Source: Candidatus Caldarchaeum subterraneum
GTDB lineage: Archaea > Thermoproteota > Nitrososphaeria_A > Caldarchaeales > Caldarchaeaceae
Length of the DNA stretch: 64,000 nt
Direction: 5' to 3'
Assembly: GCA_000270325.1 (NCBI GenBank)
Contig: BA000048.1
Location: forward strand, 256,080 to 320,079
In this document: positions 7,798 to 17,225 of the stretch, piece after piece
Layout of the letters: each line of letters starts with the position of its first letter
Position numbering within the stretch: the stretch's first letter is position 1
The notes under the pieces: generated by a model
What the model saw: the letters and a program-made list of their open reading frames with translations, nothing else
Told to the model about the DNA's origin: nothing
The model's database searches: none
Program-made: the position numbers and the translations under genes

Positions 7798-8217
7798 ATG
7801 GTTTCAAACTATGTTAACGCCGTCAGGGAAAACGGGTTTGACGTGGTTTCCGCCGTATTGTTCGGGTCGAGGGCTAGAGGTCGGGAACTTGTAAGCAGCG
7901 ATGTTGACCTGCTTCTTGTGCTCAGTAACTGCTCTTACGGATTTATTGAGAGGATTGAGGCTTTGTCAAAGTTTTGGCGGCATGAGCTCAGTTTAGAGGT
8001 TTTTCCCTACACAAAAGACGAGGTAATGAGGTTGTTCGAAAGAGGCTCTATAACGCTTTACGACAGTCTCGAACACGGCGTAATCATCTATGATGATGGA
8101 TTCTTCTCATCTCTGAGGAGGCTTTTCGCCGAGTTGGTTGAAAAAGGGGTTATCAGAAAAGGCCCAGACGGTTGGTGGATGTTTCCAGAGCCTGACACCA
8201 TCCACATTCAAGGCTAA
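7798..8217 (+). CDS. MNT nucleotidyltransferase domain protein (antitoxin-like)
   Basis: About 139 residues from ATG 7798. An alternative ATG at 7732 would overlap the HEPN gene by 60 nt. Pol-beta-type nucleotidyltransferase signature LFGSRARGRELVSSDVDLLLV, in which GS and the D-x-D pair bind metal-ATP. In studied HEPN/MNT systems the MNT protein neutralises the HEPN RNase by AMPylation; that role is inferred here. The C-terminus extends about 30 residues past the domain. Confidence 0.85.
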   Translation: MVSNYVNAVRENGFDVVSAVLFGSRARGRELVSSDVDLLLVLSNCSYGFIERIEALSKFWRHELSLEVFPYTKDEVMRLFERGSITLYDSLEHGVIIYDDGFFSSLRRLFAELVEKGVIRKGPDGWWMFPEPDTIHIQG

Positions 8218-8256
8218 TAGTTATTTTTTAGAAGATACCTCGATACGTGGCTGAGT

Positions 8257-9123
8257 ATGGTTAGGAAGGTTGTGATAACGGCGGCGGGCCTCGGAACACG
8301 GTTGCTGCCTACGACCAAGGAGATGCCGAAAGAGATGCTGCCCATCTATGTAAGAGCTGGAAACGGCTCGGTCACGCTTAAACCACTTCTACAGGCCTTG
8401 TTTGAGCAGCTCTACAGCTTCGGATTCAGACAGTTCTGCTTCGTCGTGGGCCGCGGCAAAAGAGCCATCGAGGACCACTTCACCCCTGACTGGGACTTTG
8501 TCGAAAAAATGGACAAGATGGGAAAATATTCAACGGTCTCAGACCTTGTCACCTTCTACAAAATGCTTGAGGAATCGGTTATTGTTTGGGTGAGCCAGCC
8601 ATCTCCACGCGGGTTTGGAGACGCCGTCAGAACCGCACGCCACTTCGTAGGAGACGACAACTTTCTTCTCTGCGCAGGAGACACAATCATCCTCGGAAAC
8701 AACACCCATTTTCTCAAGCGGCTCTTTGAAGCAGCGCCACGCAACATGCTTGACGCAGTCCTCCTCGTCCAAAAAGTGGAGAACCCCCAGCAATATGGTG
8801 TGGTCGTGTCACAGCCGCTAAACCAAACCCTACACCAAGTATTCAAAGTGGTTGAGAAACCCAAGACACCTCCCTCCAACCTCGCCATCATGCCCTTCTA
8901 CATATTCACACCATACATCATGAAGGCTCTGGACATGATATCAGAGGGCGTGGGTGGAGAGCTCCAGCTCACCGACGCAATACAGAAACTCATCGACATG
9001 GGTGGGAAGGTGTTGGCTGTCGAGCTGCTGGATAACGAGATGCGGCTGGACATAGGCACACCTGAAACATACATGGAGGCCCTCTCGCTGTCCTACAGAT
9101 ATGCAAACAGTGGTGAAAAATGA
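8257..9123 (+). CDS. galU: UTP-glucose-1-phosphate uridylyltransferase
   Basis: Makes UDP-glucose from UTP and glucose-1-phosphate. 288 residues with the nucleotide-binding signature AGLGTRLLPTTKEMPKEMLP near residue 10 and metal-site region LLCAGDTII. The C-terminal RLDIGTPETYMEAL is typical. It is the first gene of the glycan island; its TGA overlaps the ATG of the UDP-glucose dehydrogenase gene (ATGA), so substrate and user are co-translated. Confidence 0.92.
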   Translation: MVRKVVITAAGLGTRLLPTTKEMPKEMLPIYVRAGNGSVTLKPLLQALFEQLYSFGFRQFCFVVGRGKRAIEDHFTPDWDFVEKMDKMGKYSTVSDLVTFYKMLEESVIVWVSQPSPRGFGDAVRTARHFVGDDNFLLCAGDTIILGNNTHFLKRLFEAAPRNMLDAVLLVQKVENPQQYGVVVSQPLNQTLHQVFKVVEKPKTPPSNLAIMPFYIFTPYIMKALDMISEGVGGELQLTDAIQKLIDMGGKVLAVELLDNEMRLDIGTPETYMEALSLSYRYANSGEK

Positions 9124-10433
9124 AGATAGCCGTTATCGGCCTCGGATACGTCGGGTTGACAACAGCCGCTTGCCTAGCGTCACGCGGATTCAAAGTAACA
9201 GGAATAGACATAGACAAGCATAAGGTTGAGACAATTAACGAGGGAAAAACACCGTTTAAGGAGCCCCGGCTCGATAAACTATTGAAAAGAAGCGGGCTGA
9301 GATGCAGCACCGACTACGCGGAAGCCGTTGACGCCGACTTTGTCTTCATATCTGTTGGTACTCCTGCTGGGCCTGGTGGAGAGATTGACCTCTCATATGT
9401 TGCAGGTGCTGCACGTAGCTTGGGCGAGGTTTTAGCCAGCCGCCGGAAGCCATGCACGGTTGTGGTGAGAAGCACGGTTGTCCCCGGAACAACCCGCGGG
9501 ATTGTGAAAAACGAGTTGGAGAAATCGTCTGGGAAAAGAGTTGGCGAGGATTTGTTTCTCTGTGTTAACCCCGAGTTTCTCCGCGAGGGCAACGCTGTCC
9601 ACGACACCTTCAACCCCGATAGAATAGTTATAGGCGACGACTGGGGCAGTGGTGGAAAAAACCTTCTCAGACTCTACCACCGGTTCTATCGGCGGAGAAA
9701 ACCAGCCACAATATTGACGAACACCGTCAACGCGGAGATGATAAAATACGCCAGCAACGCATTTCTAGCCGCGCGCATAAGCCTCATCAACGAGATAGCC
9801 AACATCTGCCAACACATACCTGGAGCCGACGTAACCGTTGTGTCAAAGGCCATAGGGCTGGACAAGCGGATAGGGCCCTATTTTCTCAACGCTGGACTAG
9901 GGTACGGCGGCAGCTGCTTCCCTAAAGACGTCAAAGCCTTGATAAAATACGCGGAGAAGCTGGGTGAGACACCGCGGGTGCTCGAGGCAGTGGACAAGGT
10001 AAACATGATGCAGCCCCTCAAAGCCGTCGAACTAGCAGAGAAACTTCTCGGCAGCCTGCATGGAAAAACAGCCGCCATCCTCGGCCTCGCCTTCAAACCC
10101 AACACAGACGACATCCGCGAAGCCGTCTCACTCAAAATAATCAAAACACTCCTCGAAAAGGGATGCACTGTAAAGGCCTATGACCCAGCAGCAATCGAGA
10201 ACGCGAGAAAAGTTCTCGGCGACACGGTGAACTACGCGTCCTCGGCCGAGGAATGTCTAACAGATGCGGATTTCTGCATCATAGCGACGGAGTGGAAAGA
10301 GTTTAGGAGGCTTGGGCCCGATGACTTCCGCAAGCTAATGAGAGACCCTGTGGTGGTTGATGGAAGAAGGATATACGACCCAGAGAGATTCATGGAGAAG
10401 GTGGAGTTCGCCGCGGTGGGCCTCGGTTTATGA
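9120..10433 (+). CDS. UDP-glucose/GDP-mannose 6-dehydrogenase
   Basis: Two-step NAD-dependent oxidation of a nucleotide sugar to the uronate, most likely UDP-glucose to UDP-glucuronate because galU is directly upstream. 437 residues: N-terminal Rossmann motif GLGYVGLT, central VNPEFLREGNAV, catalytic Cys266 in YGGSCFPKD, and C-terminal domain with GLAFKPNTDDIREA. Overlaps both neighbours by 4 nt. GDP-mannose or UDP-HexNAc specificity cannot be excluded from sequence. Confidence 0.92.
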   Translation: MKIAVIGLGYVGLTTAACLASRGFKVTGIDIDKHKVETINEGKTPFKEPRLDKLLKRSGLRCSTDYAEAVDADFVFISVGTPAGPGGEIDLSYVAGAARSLGEVLASRRKPCTVVVRSTVVPGTTRGIVKNELEKSSGKRVGEDLFLCVNPEFLREGNAVHDTFNPDRIVIGDDWGSGGKNLLRLYHRFYRRRKPATILTNTVNAEMIKYASNAFLAARISLINEIANICQHIPGADVTVVSKAIGLDKRIGPYFLNAGLGYGGSCFPKDVKALIKYAEKLGETPRVLEAVDKVNMMQPLKAVELAEKLLGSLHGKTAAILGLAFKPNTDDIREAVSLKIIKTLLEKGCTVKAYDPAAIENARKVLGDTVNYASSAEECLTDADFCIIATEWKEFRRLGPDDFRKLMRDPVVVDGRRIYDPERFMEKVEFAAVGLGL

Positions 10434-11395
10434 GGGTTCTGATGGTGGGGCGGAAGCCTTCGATTGCTTTGAATGAGTTGAGAAGATACTGGGGAACGGT
10501 TGACGTGGCGACTGGTCTCCACGCTCCACGGTTTACCCGCTACGACCTCGTGATAGCACAAGAACCAACCATCAAAATAGGGCTGCCTGCTCTCCTGCAG
10601 GCGAAACTGTCAAACGCCGCTTTAATCACCGAGGTACATGGAGACTACTTGAGAGGAAATTTTCTTCCCTGGAAAGACCGGTTATTTGCATGGCTTGTTT
10701 TGAGGTCTTCGGATTTCGTGAGAGCCGTGAACAGCGGCATCGCGTGGAATCTCCAATCAAGGGGATTATCTAATGTTCACGTGGTTCCAGCCGTTTACAT
10801 CAGGTTGGACATCTTCAAACCTTTGAAAAACCCAGATGAGAGAGGGCATGTTGTTGTAACTGCGGCGAGGCTGGTTCCTGAGAAAGGGCTTGACCTGTTG
10901 CTCAGGGCTGTTCCACTTTTGCTGCAGGATTTTCCCGATTTGGAGGTTAGGATACTCGGTGAAGGGCCTATGCGGAAAAGTCTCCAAGGATTGGCTGGAG
11001 AGCTCGGGGTCGGAGATGTGGTGAAGTTTCTGGGCTGGGCTCCTGTGGATGATCTCGTCAAACACTATAACGAGGCGGCTGTCTTTGTCTGCACATCCCA
11101 CTACGAGGGGGGCCCGAGGACAGTGTTTGAGGCAGCCTCTTGTTTAACACCCAGCGTCTCAACACCCGTGGGCATAGTTCCTGAGGTGCTTAGAGATGGG
11201 GAGAGCGTGTTGCTTGTTGAGAGAAGGGACCCAGATCTGCTTGCCGAGAAGATAGCTCAGCTTCTGCATGACAGGGACAAACGCCGTCGGCTCGCCGAGA
11301 AGGCTCGTGAGATTGTTCTAAGAGAGTTTGAATGGTCCAAGTCAGTGGAGAGATATGCCAGGGCCTACTTGGCTCTAGCTTCCCCCCGTCCTTGA
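10430..11395 (+). CDS. Glycosyltransferase family 4
   Basis: 321 residues. The C-terminal GT-B half shows VVTAARLVPEKGLDLLLRA and the EX7E donor-binding motif in EGGPRTVFEAA near residue 225, followed by STPVGIVPEVLRDGES. Retaining transferase using a nucleotide sugar, probably building a lipid-linked or surface glycan. ATGA overlap with the dehydrogenase gene makes a three-gene operon. Acceptor unknown. Confidence 0.85.
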   Translation: MRVLMVGRKPSIALNELRRYWGTVDVATGLHAPRFTRYDLVIAQEPTIKIGLPALLQAKLSNAALITEVHGDYLRGNFLPWKDRLFAWLVLRSSDFVRAVNSGIAWNLQSRGLSNVHVVPAVYIRLDIFKPLKNPDERGHVVVTAARLVPEKGLDLLLRAVPLLLQDFPDLEVRILGEGPMRKSLQGLAGELGVGDVVKFLGWAPVDDLVKHYNEAAVFVCTSHYEGGPRTVFEAASCLTPSVSTPVGIVPEVLRDGESVLLVERRDPDLLAEKIAQLLHDRDKRRRLAEKAREIVLREFEWSKSVERYARAYLALASPRP

Positions 11396-11450
11396 TGAGA
11401 AACCCATGGGTTAGGCTTAATTTGGCCCCTCTTTTGCTATTTTCGGCACC

Positions 11451-12616
11451 ATGGTTAGTGTTATGACGTTTATTGGGCGGGTTGAGGGGTTGGACGCGCC
11501 GACTCTTCACGCACAATACTTTGAGGAGTATCTTCTGCTCAGCAGACATGTTGACCACCTTAAGGTCGTCACAGACACCGTTGTCTCCCGAAGGCTCGAC
11601 ACCCCTCCGAACATGGAGATAGTCAAGCTCCCAGCCATCAGAATACCCAAAATTTATGGAGCGACGAAGATTCTCTTCTACGGGTTTAAACCTGTTCTGG
11701 ATAGGGATAATGTCGACGTGCTTTACGTTAGGACGTTCAGCCCACCCGAGCTTTCAGCATTATGGTTTGGTCGACTGTTTTCCGATATTCCTTCGGTGCT
11801 TGTTTTACCGGGAACATGGTTGTTCGGACACCCATCGTCGGCTAAGGGGAAGGAGAGGTTTTACAGATGGTTTCTCCGAAGGGCTTTAGACTCGTGTGAA
11901 AAAATTGTGTTGTATTCTAGGCATATGTTGCCAGAAGTTTTGCTCTACCATCCCAAGCTTGATGTCTCGAAGGTTGTGTATATTCATAATGCTGTAAACA
12001 TTGTGAGGTTCAGTCCCGAGGGTGAAAAAAGTAAGCGTCTTGAAGAATTGAAAAGGGGAAGGAAATGCATATTATACGTTGGGCGGGTTAATGAGAAGAA
12101 AGGAGTGGAGGACCTTGTAAAAGCTTTCCGCATTGTCTCAACGATGCACCGCGACTGTATTCTGGCTATCGCTGGAGCCGGCGAGGCTGGTTACGTGGAA
12201 AAGCTGCTTGAAGAGGTTAATAAAACCGGGTTGGATGATAGTGTATTTTTCCTCGGCCCTGTCCCCAACAGTGAGATTCCTATGCTCTACAGGTCTGCTG
12301 ACGTGGTTGCTTATGCGTCGCGGGGGGAGAGGGTATTCCAAGGGCGTTGCTGGAGGGAATGGCTTGTGGGCTGCCTGCCGTGGCAACAAATGTAGCTGGA
12401 ATACCTGAGGCAGTGGTTGACGGCTTTAACGGCTTTCTCGTGGAGCCACGTGACATAACAACTCTAGCTAATCGATTATCCACTTTGATTGCTGATGTTT
12501 CGTTGCGTAGGGAGATGGGTTTGAGGGCTAGGCGTCATATCGAGGAAGAGTTTAGCCTAGATGTGGTTGTGCATCAGATTGCCTGGCTCTTAGAGGAAGT
12601 GGGAGGGGTTAAATAA
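11451..12616 (+). CDS. Glycosyltransferase family 4, reading frame broken at a G6 run
   Basis: The first frame (11451 to a stop at 12395) encodes a normal GT-B N-terminal domain and LYVGRVNEKKGVEDLVKAF, but after SADVVAYASRGE it loses similarity. The second frame (about 12325-12616) supplies the rest: EGIPRALLEGMACGLPAVAT, containing the EX7E motif, and the C-terminal helices. One extra base in the G6 run at 12322-12327 restores a single protein of about 388 residues. A sequencing undercall is most likely; a true frameshift or a slippage switch is possible. Separated from the previous operon by 55 nt. Confidence 0.8.
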
Positions 12617-12636
12617 GTGGTTATTGAGGTGTCGCC

Positions 12637-13644
12637 ATGGTTCTTGATGTTGTGGTTTTCGGTGGGTCTGGGTTTATAGGCTCTGCCGTTGCTAATTATC
12701 TGTCTGATGCTGGTTTGAAGGTCCGGGTTGCTGACGTTGTCAGGCCCCGGGGTGATTTAGGTGTAGAGTTTGTTGAATGTGATGTGCGTGATAGGGGTGC
12801 GGTTTTACGTGCTTTGGGCGATGCTAGGGTTGCTGTTAACACGGCTATTGTTCAGATTCCTAGGATAAATGAGGAGCCTCGGTTGGGTTATGAGGTTAAT
12901 GTTATCGGGACTCAAAACGTTTGCGAAGCTGTGGCTGGGAGCGGTTCATGTTTGGGTATGGTTCAGGCTGGTACGTGGCATACTATTGGGGAGACTGGGC
13001 TCAGCGGTGTTGTGGACGAGGAATTCGGCTATAGGCCTGATAAGGTCGAGGAGAGGGCTAGAGTCTATGCTTTGTCCAAGGTTTGTCAAGAATCTGTTGT
13101 GAGGCTTTTCAGCTATATGTTTAGGGAAAAGGCGTATGTGGTGATACGGACTGGCACGGTTCTCGGACCCAACATGCCTGAGCAGACCGCCGCCAAGATA
13201 TTCATCAAAAACGCGGTCGGCGGAAAACCTCTCACACCCTATAGGCATAGCATGTATAGGCCGATTCTTTACGTCGACGTTGGCGATGTTGCTAAAGCGT
13301 ATGAGGTTGTCGTAAAAAAGATTCTTGACGGCGACATGAGAGGGGTCAACAACGTCTTTAACCTGGTGTATCCGGAGCCGATGACGGTTATTGAGCTGGC
13401 GGAGACTGTTAAGAGGTCTGTTGAAGAGCTGACGGGTGGAAGAATCAGTCCGGCTGTTGAGGTTGTTGACAAGGGGATTCCGCCTCTCTTCACACCGGAT
13501 GATAAGAACAGGTTTGTGTGCAAAATCGACCGCATCACAGCTATTTTGGGGATCAACAGGCTAAAGGACCCAAAAGCCTCAATTAAAGAGCTTACAGCCC
13601 GAGCGTTATCAAATCAACTTGACCAACAAAACTTAAGAGCGTAG
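12637..13644 (+). CDS. NAD-dependent nucleotide-sugar epimerase/dehydratase (extended SDR)
   Basis: 335 residues with the Rossmann motif GGSGFIGSAVA at the N-terminus and the catalytic YxxxK in YALSKVCQE near residue 148. The C-terminal half is the substrate domain of extended SDRs. It probably interconverts or dehydrates a UDP- or dTDP-sugar for the surrounding glycosyltransferases; the exact product cannot be read from sequence. Starts 20 nt after the GT4 gene, in the same direction. Confidence 0.85.
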   Translation: MVLDVVVFGGSGFIGSAVANYLSDAGLKVRVADVVRPRGDLGVEFVECDVRDRGAVLRALGDARVAVNTAIVQIPRINEEPRLGYEVNVIGTQNVCEAVAGSGSCLGMVQAGTWHTIGETGLSGVVDEEFGYRPDKVEERARVYALSKVCQESVVRLFSYMFREKAYVVIRTGTVLGPNMPEQTAAKIFIKNAVGGKPLTPYRHSMYRPILYVDVGDVAKAYEVVVKKILDGDMRGVNNVFNLVYPEPMTVIELAETVKRSVEELTGGRISPAVEVVDKGIPPLFTPDDKNRFVCKIDRITAILGINRLKDPKASIKELTARALSNQLDQQNLRA

Positions 13645-13668
13645 CTCTGTATCTTTTGCTCAACACTT

Positions 13669-14382
13669 TCAGGTTATTTTCTTCAACGCCTCGAGTCCAA
13701 ACCCTGTTTCGGGTATGATAGGGGCTATCGGTGTCCAAACATAGTCAGCTACGAGATATAATTTATCAATTTTCGTTCTGCCTATTATTGGTCTAAAACC
13801 ATAGCCTTTGACAACGTATCCACGTTTGGCGAAATCTTGGACAGTCCATCCAGACTTGTGCTTTAATGGGTCGCACCTTCTACTATCTGTCGGTCGCCAT
13901 CCGTTGGGCGTTGTTAAATGGATGTAACCGCCTTTCCTAGTTATCCTCTCCATTTCATCCATCAGCCGGTATCCCGCTGGCTTGCTTAGATGCTCAATAA
14001 CCTCAATGCATATTGTCAAGTCCGCAAAACCGTCGGGGAGAGGTATGGGTTCTTTCTCCAAGTCAACTTTGATCGGTTTGTAGATTTTGCTTATTTCAGA
14101 CAGGGTCTTAAGGTATGGCTCGTAAACATCCAATCCAACGACCTCAACAGGTCTACCGGCGATAGCTGCCAGCATGTGGCCGGCCCAGCCAAGCCTACAG
14201 CCAACATCAACAACAACTCTCAACTCATCACCCAACTCTCTGCAAAATGAAGCAAACCTAAAGGCGACAATCCCCTCGAGAAGACCCATGTCAGGCAAAT
14301 GCCTTTGTAGACATCTATAAAAATTTGCGGCGGATACTGTAACAAAAAATCGTTTATAAAAAAAATAATCTCTTGAGCACAA
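13669..14382 (-). CDS. SAM-dependent methyltransferase (class I)
   Basis: 237 residues from GTG 14382; a later ATG (MGLLEG) is possible. SAM-binding motif VVVDVGCRLGWAGHML near residues 55-70, acidic residue in VVGLDVYEP and the post-motif CIEVIEHLSKP, followed by GGYIHLTTPNGW. Overlaps the 3' end of the flippase gene by 29 nt, so they are likely co-transcribed. Probably methylates a sugar or a lipid-linked intermediate; this is inferred from neighbours. Confidence 0.8.
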   Translation of the reverse strand: MCSRDYFFYKRFFVTVSAANFYRCLQRHLPDMGLLEGIVAFRFASFCRELGDELRVVVDVGCRLGWAGHMLAAIAGRPVEVVGLDVYEPYLKTLSEISKIYKPIKVDLEKEPIPLPDGFADLTICIEVIEHLSKPAGYRLMDEMERITRKGGYIHLTTPNGWRPTDSRRCDPLKHKSGWTVQDFAKRGYVVKGYGFRPIIGRTKIDKLYLVADYVWTPIAPIIPETGFGLEALKKIT

Positions 14383-15886
14383 GTTTTATCATGGTTTTGG
14401 CTTCGGTGTCTATGAGCATTACTGCTGCTGTGTAGGCTGCTGCTCCTGTGAGTAGTATGGCGATTATTCGTGTTAGCTGGATGATGGCCGTGTTGCTAGG
14501 TGGGATAATGAGGAGGATGGGTGCTATGGCGGCTGTCATAAGGAGGGCGGCGGCGATGTATTTTACTAGAGGTTTTGCGGGAAGTTTGAAGTGTATTCTG
14601 GGGCGTGAGAAGAGGTAGCCCACTGTTGTCAGTGATGTGGTGAACCCGAGGTGTGCATAGGCCCAGAGCTGTGCGGTCTCTACATGAGACATGGCCGCAG
14701 ATTTTGCATACATCGTTGCGAGCGAAAAGGCAGCGATGTACAAGCTTGAGAGAACAAGGTTGACCAGGTTGTATCGGAAAATTCCCGACCTAAGATAATC
14801 GGCTAGAGAGACATCACTTCTCTTATCCACCTCATCCAAGCCGCCGACAACGCTGGAGAAGAAGTAGCTAAGCCCGTTTATGAAGTAGCTAATCGATAAG
14901 ACAACGAGTATGGAGGAGGCCTCTGCATATGCTGGCCTGAGAAGTTGTAGAATGTCTCTGCCCAGGGCTAGAGCGCCGAATAGTAGCGGGACGCCGAGAA
15001 GCATGGCGAACCGGAAAACCTTTTCGATGTCTCTTGAGCCGCCTCCACTGAGCAGTACGGGGTAGAGACCTAGTACCAGGTTGTTGTACATGCCGACTAC
15101 AAGGGCGACGGTCAAAGCGGCTTGCCAGTAGGCGAGAGGTATAGCGGAGCCGTAAAGAACGCCGCCGAGAAAAACATCCAACCCATAGACGAATCCGCCC
15201 ACTACGTTCAGCAGAGGCACAGCGAACCCCTTCAACCACCTAATCAAGTCTCTCGGCTCGAATCGGCCGAGAACGTTACGCTGCAGATAAACGAGGAGAA
15301 GGGCTTGGATAAGCTGAGCTAATGCGAGGGAGATGAATACACCCGCTAATCCTAGGCCGAGAAAATACACCGCGACGACCGCGAATATGACTTTAGCCAC
15401 TTCGAAGACCGCGAAGCCGTAAGCCGATGCGATGGGTTTATGGCCGTAGGACACACCCTCTGCCGTGTTTAGGAGATGTAGGATGGGGAGCTGCATCAAG
15501 CCCAGCATGACAACCCATGGTTCTCGGCCTATGGCCTCGGCTGAAAAAGCCACAGCCCCGAGATAAGCCATGGAGAGAATCAGCGACATGAAGGCTGAGC
15601 CGGCTAACGCGGTTTTGAGAGGCTTGCCGCCGCGGCCCGCATCCCTCGCGGCCCAGAAGCTGATGAAAGAGGCTGTCACGGCGAAGTATGAAACCAGCCT
15701 GCCGACGTAGGTCCATGCACCGAAATCCTCCTCCGAAAGCCTACGCGCAACAATCACGGAGAAGACGAGTCCCGAGGCCAGGCTCCCCATCCTAACCAAG
15801 AATGATACAAACCCTGTGAGCCTAAGCCGCGGCCTCCCCGACAACGGAAAACGCTTAATTATCCAAGGTATTAACGATGAAAACAT
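14354..15886 (-). CDS. Polysaccharide flippase (Wzx/MATE-MVF superfamily)
   Basis: 510 residues with about 12-14 hydrophobic segments spread over the whole length. Early residues RMGSLASGLVFSVIVARRLS and EEDFGAWTYVG match the N-terminal helix of oligosaccharide flippases, which move lipid-linked glycans across the membrane. A polar loop near residue 340 separates the two halves. It is the only export candidate in the glycan island and reads against the flanking glycosyltransferases. Confidence 0.85.
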   Translation of the reverse strand: MFSSLIPWIIKRFPLSGRPRLRLTGFVSFLVRMGSLASGLVFSVIVARRLSEEDFGAWTYVGRLVSYFAVTASFISFWAARDAGRGGKPLKTALAGSAFMSLILSMAYLGAVAFSAEAIGREPWVVMLGLMQLPILHLLNTAEGVSYGHKPIASAYGFAVFEVAKVIFAVVAVYFLGLGLAGVFISLALAQLIQALLLVYLQRNVLGRFEPRDLIRWLKGFAVPLLNVVGGFVYGLDVFLGGVLYGSAIPLAYWQAALTVALVVGMYNNLVLGLYPVLLSGGGSRDIEKVFRFAMLLGVPLLFGALALGRDILQLLRPAYAEASSILVVLSISYFINGLSYFFSSVVGGLDEVDKRSDVSLADYLRSGIFRYNLVNLVLSSLYIAAFSLATMYAKSAAMSHVETAQLWAYAHLGFTTSLTTVGYLFSRPRIHFKLPAKPLVKYIAAALLMTAAIAPILLIIPPSNTAIIQLTRIIAILLTGAAAYTAAVMLIDTEAKTMIKLVLKRLFFL

Positions 15887-15915
15887 ATCTGGGCCGGGAT
15901 GAAAGGTGGGGGGTG

Positions 15916-16992
15916 ATGGGGGTTAAGCTGGCTACGGCTGTGGCGGCTTATCCTTTCTACAATTTTAGGTATCTCAGGCTTTTGGACTAGTTTGCGAAGG
16001 TTTTTGATGTATATTGTTTCGCGGGTTCAGCTCTCGGGAAAAAGGTTAAGCTGAACAACCTTAGGCTGGCATATGTTTATCCTTTTACGATTCCACGCAG
16101 GATAAGTTACTTTGTCGGTCCCTATGTGACCCAAGCTTTTATCAACCTTGCTGGGGCGGATGTTGTCTGGCTGTTTGACACGGCCACGGCTCTGGCTCCC
16201 AATTTTTTACATTCTCCTGTTGTGCTGGATGTTGATGATCCAAAGGTTGTGTTGCCCGTCGATGAGTTGGCTAAGCAGTCGAAGCTGTCTCTGGTGAACG
16301 AGATGAGGATGCTGATGGATAAGCGGGTTAGGAAAATTGTTGTTACAACAGAGATTATTAGACGGAAGTTCGTCAAACTTGGAGTTGATGAAGAGAAGAT
16401 TGAGGTGATTCCCAATGGTGTTGATTCAGAGCTGTTTAAACCCTCTCCTCTACCCGATGAGCCGGTTGTGTTATACTATGGCACGTTCCAGCCCCATCGA
16501 GCAAACCTCCTCATCAAAGTGGTGGAAAAAATCACGTCCATACGCAGTGATGTAAGATTTCTACTAATAGGTGATGTCCCGAAGCCGATGGTAGATACTT
16601 TAAGAAGGATGGCAGGTGAAAAGGTGGAGCTACCCGGGTTCATTCCACGTGACAAGCTTCCCCCATTTATTCAAAGGTCTAAAATATGCATTTTTACGCA
16701 AGACCGGTCATTGGGTGGACGACATCCAGCTAAGCTACTCGACTACATGGCTTCTGGAAGGCCCGTGGTCACAACCAATGTCGACGAATCCTTTCCCATA
16801 CGAGAGTCTGGCGCAGGTTTGATAACTCCCGTGGACGCAGACAAAATGGCTGAAGCCGTTGTCAAACTACTTGACGACGACGCTCTAGCGAGGCAAATGG
16901 CTGCAAGAGGAGTCCAATACGCTAAAAGGTTTGACTGGCGCAACATGGTCAACAAATACATAACCCTAATCAAACAGGTAGCCCAGACGTAA
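15916..16992 (+). CDS. Glycosyltransferase family 4 with in-frame amber codon at codon 25
   Basis: An ATG at 15916 opens a frame reading VKLATAVAAYPFYNF, then TAG at 15988-15990, then FAKVFDVYCFAGSALGKK and on without interruption to 16992. The whole is 358 codons and looks like one GT4. GT-B features are VVLYYGTFQPHRAN, then HPAKLLDYMASGRPVVTT near the C-terminus. The residue at the amber is probably Glu or Lys by context (one base change). Without readthrough, only a product starting near 16126 (288 residues) could be made, lacking much of the N-terminal domain. Confidence 0.75.
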
Positions 16993-17225
16993 CCCGCTCA
17001 AAACTCCCACAACACAGAAATTATTCGGACAGATTTCCCTGACCCTAATCGACTTGTGCAAAATTTTCCCATCACCTAGTCTTTTGTGCACCTTCTCCAA
17101 AGTCTCGTGAGCCCGTGAACCCTTAAAAACCAAAGCAACATCGACCCTGCAGGCCCGCGGGCAATGTTCCAAAGCAGGACATCAGCATCCAACACACCGA
17201 GAGAATATTCCGAGGCTGCAGAGCG

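Noticed and set aside
15988..15990. Pyrrolysine at the amber codon
   Set aside because: No pyl genes are visible, glycosyltransferases are not known pyrrolysine proteins, and the context fits a lost Glu or Lys; kept only as a nonsense or base-error site.
16993..17225. Possible small genes between two GT4 genes on the minus strand
   Set aside because: The short frames have no motif, overlap both neighbours and lack promoters; treated as empty.
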